The translations under genes were made by a program, and so were the position numbers. Below, piece after piece: positions 23,227-30,084 of a stretch of DNA of 64,000 bases; position 1 is the stretch's first letter, and every line of letters begins with the position of its first letter. The stretch covers positions 124,001 to 188,000 of the forward strand of contig CAWHYL010000005.1 in NCBI GenBank assembly GCA_963833655.1, in the 5' to 3' direction. The stretch comes from 3-1-20CM-4-69-9 sp963833655 (lineage in GTDB: Bacteria > Actinomycetota > Thermoleophilia > Gaiellales > Gaiellaceae). The notes below the pieces were generated by a model. That model ran no database searches and had not been told where the DNA came from. It saw only the letters and a list, made by a program, of their open reading frames with translations.

Positions 23227-26200
23227 GTCTTGACCGCCAACAGCTCCTCGGCTTCGTGGATGTACCGCGTCGCGCCGACCTCGCGGAAGAACGCGAGCGC
23301 GCGGCGAACCTCTTCCTCGCCGCCGGCCTGGAGCCGGAAGAACGCCTCGAACGACCGCGCGCCCATTTCGCGAGAGATCTCCGCTGCCGCGGCGAAGTCG
23401 CGCACCGCAACCGCAAGCGAGGCGACCAGCCACGGCGACTTGAACGGCTCCCGCTCGAGCTGCGCAACGATCTCTCCCTCACGGCCGAGCTCGAGCGCTG
23501 CCCACATCAGCAGCGGCGCGTCGAAGACGGCCATGCCGAGAGGGTTCGCCGCGCGCAGGACCTCGAGCGCCTTTGTCACGGTCTCCTCGGCGCGCTCCCG
23601 GTTGGAGACCGAGACAAAGACGAAAGCCGCAGCCGCAAGCTCCGGGCTCACGGCTTGCGGATCAGCCTGCGGATGGGTGCGCTCGACTGCCTGTGCGGCG
23701 TCGCGCTCGGCGCCCACATCGTCAGCTCGCGCGACGCGAATGAGCGCGCGGAAGGCGTACATCCCGCCGGACTGGTAGACGCGCAGGCCCTGCTCAACGT
23801 CCGCAATGGCCTTGCCCGCGTAGGCGAGCGCATCGTCCCACTCGCCCCAGTGATAGCGGTTCGCGATCGCGGCACCGGTTTCGATGAAGCGCGCGTAACT
23901 CGTCTGGCCGTAGCGGCGTGCCAGTCGTGCGGTCTCGGCTTCCCCCTCGCGGACTCGCCCTGGCCCGCTGTGAAGCGCGAGCAGCGCAGTCAAGTTGTTC
24001 AAGCCACGGAGGAGCTCGTCGATCGCACTGAGCTGCGTTGCGCTCTCGATCAGCTCCTCCAGGTCGGCGAGCCCCTTCGCATCCCCCGCATCGCCCCGCG
24101 CCGTGCCGACGGTGTTGAGCGCCTGGAGGCGCAGCTCATCGAGCCCGAGCTCCGCCGCCATCTTCTGCGCCTCCGAACCGAGCTCGACCGCGGTGTCGAC
24201 TCGGCCCGCCAGCATCTCGTAGCGAGCCGCTTCGCTCAGCACTGCCGCGTGCGCTCGTGACGCCGGCCGATCGACGACCAGCGAGCGCGCTGCGTCGAGA
24301 TGCATCACGACGTCCTCCGGGCGTCCCTCGATCCAGGCGATGTTGGCAAGCATGAGTTCGGCTTCCGCCGCCGCCTCCTGGTCTCCGATCGCGAGGAGTC
24401 TCGTTCGCGCCTTCGTCAGCTCGGGGCCCCCGCGCCGGTCCTGCAGATACAAGACACGCCCGTACCGCAAGCACAGATGCGCATCTTCGGGATCGAGCGC
24501 GAGCGCCTGGCGGTAGTAGCTCGCGGCCTGCGCGAGCGCATTCAGCGCCAGTGCGCGCTCGCCCGCCTCGCGCAATGCGCGGACAGTCCGCGCGCCCTGG
24601 TCGTCGGTCTCCTGCCCGGCCGCACGCGACAGCTCGAGCGCGTTCACGTAGTGGTGCGCCAGCATCTCCGCGTGGTCGTCCGGACGCCCAAGCGACTCGA
24701 TCCACTCGGCCGTGCGGAGATGCTTTTGCGCACGTTCCGCGCGCGGGATCTGCCCGTACGCGACGTCGCGGACGAGCACGTGCTTGAACGTGTACTCGGT
24801 CTCACCCTCGACGGAGCTGCGACGCGCCCGTGCGACGAACTCCTTTTGGCGCAGAACGTGGAGTTGCTGCTCCGTCGCGCCGAGCGCGCCGAGCCAGAAC
24901 ACCTTGCCGACGACTGCGGCGTCCTGCAGCAGCGCCTTCTCCTCCGGTGCGAGCGCGTCGAGGCGCGCGGCGATGATTCCCTGCACGCTCTCGGGCAGCG
25001 CTCCCTCCCCGCGCTCGGTCAGCATGCGCGCGAACTGCTCGGCATAGAGGGGATTGCCGCCGCAGCGCTCGATCAGCGCGTCGTCCATGCCCGTGCCGAG
25101 CGCGGAGATCAGCTCCGCCGTCTGCGCATCCGACAGCGGCGCCAGCTGCACCGTCGCTGCGTTGACCTTGCCGCCGCCCCACGCCGGCCGCCGCTCGAGC
25201 AGCTCCAGGCGAGCGGTGCACAGGATCAGGAGCGGGACGTCACGGATCCAGTCGGCGAGGTAGTCGATGAAGTCGAGCAGGCCGCCGTCGGCCCACTGGA
25301 TGTCCTCGAACACGAGCACGAGCGGGCGTTGCTCGGCGAGCGTCTCCCAGAAGCGGCTCCAGGCCGCGAACGCTTCCTCCTGCGACGTCGAGGCGGCGGC
25401 GGCCTGGCCGACGAGCGGGCGGAGCTGCGACAAAACCCAGTCCGCATCGTCGACGTGCTCGACCGCGGTGCGGAGCTTGGCGCCGACCTCCTCGTCGCTG
25501 TCCGTCTCGAGAATCCCGGCCTGCGCCTTGACCATCTCCGCGAGTGCCCAGTAGCTGACGCCCTGGCCGTAGGGCAGCGACCGGCCCTGGCGCCAGTACG
25601 TGAGCACGCCGCCGTGCTCGATCGACTGGAAGAGCTCGCCGACGAGCCGGCTCTTCCCGATCCCCGGGACGCCGACGAGCGTCAGCAGCTCGGGCGAGCG
25701 GGTCTCGCGCACGCGCGCCAGCGTCTCGACGACCTGCGCGACCTCCCGCTCGCGGCCGACGAGCGGCGTGCGCTCCGCCGGCGCCAGGTCGACGCCGAAG
25801 CGCGCCCGCGCCTGCGCGACCTCCCACACCGGTATCGGCGCCTGCTTCCCCTTCGCCTCGACCGGTGCGTGCTCGCGGTAGTCGATCGTCGCCGCGGTCG
25901 CTCGGTACGTCGTCTCGCCGACGAGGACGCCGTTCACGGGCGCCGCCGACTGCAGCCGCGAAGCCGTGTTGACGACATCGCCCGTCGCCATCCCCTGCCC
26001 CGCCTCGGGGTTCGCATTGAGCTCGACCAGCGCCTCCCCCGTGTTCACGGCAATGCGAACCTCGAGCTTTCCCTCCTCCGCGATCCAGTCGCGAATCGCG
26101 AGCGCGGCGCGGACGGCTCGCTCGGGATCGTCCTCGCGTGTAACAGGAGCACCGAACAGCGCCATCACAGCGTCGCCGATGAACTTCTCCACGGTCCCGC

Positions 26201-26348
26201 CCCAGCGCTCGAGCTCGGAGCGGAGGCGCTCGTGATAGGGGCGGAGGATGTCGGCGACGTCCTCCGGATCCAGCTGCTCCGCGGTCGCCGTGAAACCGAC
26301 CAGATCGGCGAACAGCACCGTCACGACCTTCCGTTCGAGCGCGCTCAC
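23223..26348 (-). CDS. Class III cyclase-AAA ATPase-TPR regulator (copy A)
   Basis: A 1041-residue paralogue of the next gene with the same order: cyclase domain (1-180), AAA/NB-ARC ATPase (about 195-500, Walker A GVPGIGKS 226-233, Walker B-like LVLVFEDIQWAD) and TPR-like repeats (about 560-1041). Asp15, Lys55, Asp59, Asn127 and Arg131 are kept; position 120 is Met as in copy B. Such proteins in actinobacteria are thought to couple ligand sensing to nucleotide signalling, but few have been tested. The N-terminal 550 residues are far more alike between copies than the TPR regions, implying different inputs. It leads the two-gene operon. Confidence 0.88.
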   Translation of the reverse strand: MSALERKVVTVLFADLVGFTATAEQLDPEDVADILRPYHERLRSELERWGGTVEKFIGDAVMALFGAPVTREDDPERAVRAALAIRDWIAEEGKLEVRIAVNTGEALVELNANPEAGQGMATGDVVNTASRLQSAAPVNGVLVGETTYRATAATIDYREHAPVEAKGKQAPIPVWEVAQARARFGVDLAPAERTPLVGREREVAQVVETLARVRETRSPELLTLVGVPGIGKSRLVGELFQSIEHGGVLTYWRQGRSLPYGQGVSYWALAEMVKAQAGILETDSDEEVGAKLRTAVEHVDDADWVLSQLRPLVGQAAAASTSQEEAFAAWSRFWETLAEQRPLVLVFEDIQWADGGLLDFIDYLADWIRDVPLLILCTARLELLERRPAWGGGKVNAATVQLAPLSDAQTAELISALGTGMDDALIERCGGNPLYAEQFARMLTERGEGALPESVQGIIAARLDALAPEEKALLQDAAVVGKVFWLGALGATEQQLHVLRQKEFVARARRSSVEGETEYTFKHVLVRDVAYGQIPRAERAQKHLRTAEWIESLGRPDDHAEMLAHHYVNALELSRAAGQETDDQGARTVRALREAGERALALNALAQAASYYRQALALDPEDAHLCLRYGRVLYLQDRRGGPELTKARTRLLAIGDQEAAAEAELMLANIAWIEGRPEDVVMHLDAARSLVVDRPASRAHAAVLSEAARYEMLAGRVDTAVELGSEAQKMAAELGLDELRLQALNTVGTARGDAGDAKGLADLEELIESATQLSAIDELLRGLNNLTALLALHSGPGRVREGEAETARLARRYGQTSYARFIETGAAIANRYHWGEWDDALAYAGKAIADVEQGLRVYQSGGMYAFRALIRVARADDVGAERDAAQAVERTHPQADPQAVSPELAAAAFVFVSVSNRERAEETVTKALEVLRAANPLGMAVFDAPLLMWAALELGREGEIVAQLEREPFKSPWLVASLAVAVRDFAAAAEISREMGARSFEAFFRLQAGGEEEVRRALAFFREVGATRYIHEAEELLAVKT

Positions 26349-26357
26349 GACCAGAGC

Positions 26358-26435
26358 CTACGGCCGCCGGCGGCGCCCGACGCCGAAAACGACGGCGGCA
26401 AAGGCAATCCCGAGCAGGAGCGAGGCGGCGTTCAT
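26358..26435 (-). CDS. Possible 25-residue membrane peptide
   Basis: A short ORF reading MNAASLLLGIAFAAVVF followed by GVGRRRRP: one hydrophobic helix with a basic tail, ending 10 bases before the cyclase copy A start. Its composition fits a single-pass membrane peptide. No convincing Shine-Dalgarno precedes it, so it may be chance. Confidence 0.3.
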   Translation of the reverse strand: MNAASLLLGIAFAAVVFGVGRRRRP

Positions 26436-26491
26436 CGCCCAAGAAAGGTGGCGCAGCGGCGGCTGGCGCGCAACACTCTTCGGGCCGTCCA

Positions 26492-27208
26492 GTGTTTGAG
26501 ATCGGTAGCAGCCTTCGCACCGCCCGGGAGCATCGGCAGCTGCAGCTCTCCGACGTCGAGCGCGCGACGAACATCCGCTCGAAGTACCTCGCGGCGCTCG
26601 AGGAGGAGCAGTTCGACGTGCTTCCCGGCACGGCCTACGTCAAGGGCTTCCTCCGGACGTATGCGGACTTCCTCGGGCTCGACGGAGCAACCTTCGTCGA
26701 CGAGTTCAACGAGCGGTTCGCGCCCGAGGAGCTGCCGGAGGCGGCCGTGCCGGTCCGCATCAAGGCCCCGCGCCGGCTGCTCAGCGCGCGGGTGGTTGCG
26801 ATACCCCTCGTCGTCCTTGCGGTGGGGGTCTTGGCGTGGCGGCTGACGAGCGGCGGCGGCCACCGTCGTGGACGGACCGCGTTCGCGCCGACGGCGCCGC
26901 AGGTGCACGTGACCACCGCGGCGACTCCCGAGCCACGAGTCGCACCGAGGCCGAAACGAGCGCAGATTGCGTTCGTCGCCTCCCGGGGGACGTGCTGGTT
27001 GTCGGTGCGGCTCGGATCAGCGACCGGCCGCGTCCTCTTCGAGCGGACGCTCGAGCCGGGCCAGCACGCACAGTTCGCGGGCCGGCATCTGTGGATCCGG
27101 ATGGGCGCTCCCTGGAACCTCGACGCCACGCTCAACGGCAAGCGGGTTCGGCTCCCGACTGCGATCGCGGACGTCATGGTCACGCCGGCCGGGCTGCGAT
27201 CCCTCTAA
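26492..27208 (+). CDS. RodZ-like helix-turn-helix membrane protein
   Basis: A 238-residue protein: an HTH_25 domain (IGSSLRTAREHRQLQLSDVERATNIRSKYLAALEEEQFDVLPG, about 3-46, continuing into YVKGFLRTYADFLGL), one transmembrane helix (about 96-113), a Pro/Thr-rich linker and a C-terminal beta domain of the DUF4115 type (about 155-238). This is the RodZ plan; RodZ links MreB to the wall in rod-shaped cells. No mre genes are nearby. The start is GTG. It is divergent from the cyclase genes and precedes the HD-GYP gene by 65 bases. Confidence 0.85.
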   Translation: MFEIGSSLRTAREHRQLQLSDVERATNIRSKYLAALEEEQFDVLPGTAYVKGFLRTYADFLGLDGATFVDEFNERFAPEELPEAAVPVRIKAPRRLLSARVVAIPLVVLAVGVLAWRLTSGGGHRRGRTAFAPTAPQVHVTTAATPEPRVAPRPKRAQIAFVASRGTCWLSVRLGSATGRVLFERTLEPGQHAQFAGRHLWIRMGAPWNLDATLNGKRVRLPTAIADVMVTPAGLRSL

Positions 27209-27273
27209 CGGGGGAAGCTGAAAGGTGCCGCCTCGCACATACCGAGAAGACCCGGGTCGCCCGGGCGAACGGT

Positions 27274-28635
27274 ATGCGGCTAGCTCTCCCCCAACCTGTC
27301 CTCGTCCCTCGGCCTGCAGCCGTATCCGACGGCTCGGACCAGCGGGTGCTCGCACTTGTGGCGGGGCTGGCGATCACTGCCGGGGCCGGTTTCATGGCGA
27401 CCGCGAACGGCTTCGTCGACACCGTCTCGTCGGAGCCGATGCAAGTCGCGACGCTGCTCGCCCTCACACTCGCGCTCCAGCTCTTCTCGGTTCAGGTGTA
27501 CGGGCGCGGGAGCGTCAGCGTGTCGGGGATCGGAATCATCGCGAGCGCGTTCCTCTTCGACACCGGCACGACCATGGCGATCGCGATCCTCGCCGCGTTC
27601 GTGCAGTGGACACGGCGCCGGCCTGAGCTCTACAAAGCAACCTTCGACGCCGCGAACCTTGCGCTCGCCGGAGCTGCCGCAGCGCTCGTCTATACCGCGT
27701 TGCCCGGCTGGCGCCTCTTCGCCGCGACGGTCGCCGGAATGGCGTTCGCCGTGATCAACAACGGTCTGCTCTGTCTCGTGATGAGCTTCGCCGAGCGGAC
27801 CCCGATCTCGAAGATCTGGTTCGAGCGCTTCCACTGGGCGCGCCTTCACTTCGCCCTCTTCGGGCCCGTCGCCCTCGCGGCGACGATCGCGTACGAGCAG
27901 GTCGGAACCGCCGGCCTCGTCGCCTTCACGCTGCCTCCGGCGCTGATGATCCTCTCGGTGCGCCAATACCTGGAGCGAACGGCCGCCGCTGTCGAGGAAG
28001 CGCGGGAAGCGAACCTCAACCTCCGCCGCGCGCACAAGGACACGATCGCCGCGCTCTCCCGCAGCATGGAGGCCAAGGACACGTACACGGGCGGCCATAC
28101 CGAGCGCGTCGCAGAAGTCGCCGTCGGCCTTGCACGGCAACTCGGCTACCGCGACGAGGAGCTCGAGGCGATCGAGATCGGCGCCCTCCTCCACGACATC
28201 GGCAAGATCGGGGTGCCGGGACAAGTCCTCCGCAAGAACGGCCCGCTCACCGCCGACGAGTGGGAGCTCGTCAAGAAGCATCCGCTGATCTCCGACTACA
28301 TCCTCTCGGAGCTCGACCTGCATCCGTTCGTGCGCCAGTGCGCACGCTCGAGCCACGAGCGGATCGACGGGACGGGATATCCGGAAGGGTTGGGTGGAGA
28401 GGACATCCCGCTGCCGGCGCGCATCGTCTTCGTGGCCGACGCCCTCGACGCGCTCACGAGCACCCGTCCGTATCGACCGGCGCGCCCGATGGCGGCGGCG
28501 CTGGCGGAGATTCGCGCACACGCCGGGACGCAGTTTTGCCCGCGTGTCGTCTCAGCGCTCGAGCGACTTTGGCGGAAGGAGCCGCACCTCTTTACGCAGC
28601 AGCCGTCGCGAGACGCCGCGACGGACGCAGCGTGA
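27274..28635 (+). CDS. Membrane HD-GYP domain protein (putative c-di-GMP phosphodiesterase)
   Basis: A 453-residue protein. Residues about 22-230 hold seven to eight transmembrane helices of a MASE-like sensor; an amphipathic helix (about 232-260) leads into an HD-GYP domain: SMEAKDTYTGGHTERVAEV, LLHDIGKIGVP (His307, Asp308), and HERIDGTGYPEGL (361-373). The usual HHE triplet reads Ser-His-Glu at 360-362, a substitution at one position that in active enzymes can be a metal ligand. The GYP motif is intact. The start at 27274 opens the membrane part. Its end overlaps the convergent MFS gene by 44 bases. Confidence 0.85.
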   Translation: MRLALPQPVLVPRPAAVSDGSDQRVLALVAGLAITAGAGFMATANGFVDTVSSEPMQVATLLALTLALQLFSVQVYGRGSVSVSGIGIIASAFLFDTGTTMAIAILAAFVQWTRRRPELYKATFDAANLALAGAAAALVYTALPGWRLFAATVAGMAFAVINNGLLCLVMSFAERTPISKIWFERFHWARLHFALFGPVALAATIAYEQVGTAGLVAFTLPPALMILSVRQYLERTAAAVEEAREANLNLRRAHKDTIAALSRSMEAKDTYTGGHTERVAEVAVGLARQLGYRDEELEAIEIGALLHDIGKIGVPGQVLRKNGPLTADEWELVKKHPLISDYILSELDLHPFVRQCARSSHERIDGTGYPEGLGGEDIPLPARIVFVADALDALTSTRPYRPARPMAAALAEIRAHAGTQFCPRVVSALERLWRKEPHLFTQQPSRDAATDAA

Positions 28636-29812
28636 GCTGAACGACCAGCGCGCCCGCGAGCAGCACCCCTGCAGCGACGGTGATCGTCTGGGCTGGGGAG
28701 GCGATCGCGTTGACGAGCGGCGCGAACGCAACAGCACCGAGCATCGTCGTTCGCCAGAGCGTCGAGCCGACGCCGAACACGCGCCCCTGGTATCCGGCGT
28801 CGGCCTCCTGGTGGATGGCAGTCATCATCACGACCTCGATGAAGCCGTTGGCGACCCCGAACGCGACGAGAAAGCCGAGCGCAACGACAGCGCTGCCGGC
28901 CCAGGCGAAGGCTGCGAAGAACACTCCCATGCCGGCGAGGCCGAACGACATCCAGCGGGCGTCGACGCGCTCGGCGATCGCACCCGTCACTGCTTCGCCG
29001 GCGATCATGCCCGCGCCGAGCGCGGCGAGCGCCCAGCCGTAGCCGCTCGCGCCGAGCCCCAGCTCGGCGGTGAACTTCGGCAAGGTTGCGTTGACGAGGC
29101 CTGCGGCGAGCGTGCCGAACGCGAAGGAGCCCACGACGACGGCAAGCGGGCGGCTGCTCGAGACGTACCTGAGCCCGTCGAGCAGCCCGCCACGCTTCTT
29201 CGGTGCCGCAGTGCTGGGCTCCGCGGAAACATGAATGCGCGCATACAGCAGGACCGCGAACGCGTAGCTCGCGAGATTCGCGGCGAGCCCGGCGGTCGCG
29301 CCGCCGAGTGCGAGCGTCGCGCCGCCCGCCAGCGCGCCGAGCGCCATCGCTGCCTCCTGGCCGACGGAATGAATCCCGTTCGCCGCCGGCAGCTGATCTT
29401 CTTCGACGACGAGCGGGATCAGCGCGTTGCCGGCCACCGTCGAGATCATCCCGACAAGGCCACAGAGGCCGACACACGCAAAGACGATTGGGCGAGACCC
29501 GATCATGACCCCCGCCAGCGCACCTGCGATCGTTGCGGCACAGGCGACCTCGCTCCAGACGAGAACCCGCTGCCGCGGCAGCCGGTCGACGATCGACGCG
29601 GCGACACCGCCGCCGACGATCGGCGGCACGAGCCTGATCACCATCAACAGCGCCACAGCCGCCACTGAGGACGTCGATTCGTAGACCCAACCGACGAGAA
29701 CGGCGACCATCAACCAGTCGCCGAGGTACGAAATGCTCTTGCCGAGGGCGAGTCTCCGGAACGACGGCGACCGCAACGGGCGCCGGAGCCGCTCCGGGAT
29801 CACGCCATCCAC
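28592..29812 (-). CDS. MFS transporter (EntS/MFS_3 type)
   Basis: A 406-residue membrane protein with 12 predicted helices. The opening FRRLALGKSISYLGDWLMVAVLVGWVYESTSS matches MFS_3-type exporters, with DRLPRQRVLVWSEVACA as the loop 2-3 motif and HSVGQEAAMALGALAGG in TM5. Substrate is unknown. The listed start is a GTG; directly before it lies TCCTCCCTT, the reverse of a Shine-Dalgarno, rather than a ribosome-binding site, and a tiny ORF with a strong one lies 59 bases upstream. This suggests unusual translational control. Confidence 0.82.
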   Translation of the reverse strand: MDGVIPERLRRPLRSPSFRRLALGKSISYLGDWLMVAVLVGWVYESTSSVAAVALLMVIRLVPPIVGGGVAASIVDRLPRQRVLVWSEVACAATIAGALAGVMIGSRPIVFACVGLCGLVGMISTVAGNALIPLVVEEDQLPAANGIHSVGQEAAMALGALAGGATLALGGATAGLAANLASYAFAVLLYARIHVSAEPSTAAPKKRGGLLDGLRYVSSSRPLAVVVGSFAFGTLAAGLVNATLPKFTAELGLGASGYGWALAALGAGMIAGEAVTGAIAERVDARWMSFGLAGMGVFFAAFAWAGSAVVALGFLVAFGVANGFIEVVMMTAIHQEADAGYQGRVFGVGSTLWRTTMLGAVAFAPLVNAIASPAQTITVAAGVLLAGALVVQLTLRPSRRLATAAA

Positions 29813-29815
29813 CGC

Positions 29816-29909
29816 AAGGGAGGAACGCGGGGCGGCGCCGAGGCGCCGCCCCCATCCCCCTCGGAACTCACTAGCACCAGGTGCTGCCCTTCTTCATTGC
29901 TCCTCCCTT
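29816..29909 (-). promoter_or_regulatory. Leader region with nested inverted repeats upstream of the MFS gene
   Basis: In minus-strand RNA, AAGGGAGGA (29909-29901, the leader ORF's Shine-Dalgarno) is perfectly complementary to TCCTCCCTT (29824-29816), 4 bases before the MFS start codon. Inside the loop lies an 11-bp palindrome, GGGGCGGCGCC / GGCGCCGCCCC (29829-29852). The two pairings can coexist and would lock the leader's ribosome site while presenting a stable hairpin before the MFS gene. Regulation is inferred from pairing only. Confidence 0.5.
29871..29897 (-). CDS. Eight-residue leader ORF (MKKGSTWC)
   Basis: ATG preceded at 4 bases by the strong AAGGGAGGA, eight codons, then TAG. It lies 59 bases upstream of the MFS start. 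Too short to judge by codon use; the ribosome site is the main support. Composition (Lys-Lys, Trp-Cys end) does not match a known amino-acid attenuator. Confidence 0.4.
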   Translation of the reverse strand: MKKGSTWC

Positions 29910-30084
29910 CAGGGGACGTGAGGACGGCCCTGACGGCGACAGCCGCCCCACTCTCGGGGTTTACGCGTCCGGCTCCGAGACCCCCCGGAGCGCCGATTCC
30001 TCGAGTTGCATCCACGACCAACAGGCTGGCGCACCTCGCTGAAGGAACGCTGAAACGGCCCTGAAATCGTGGTAAGACCCCGCA

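Noticed and set aside
29961..30011. Short minus-strand ORF MQLEESALRGVSEPDA
   Set aside because: No ribosome site and nothing conserved can be seen.
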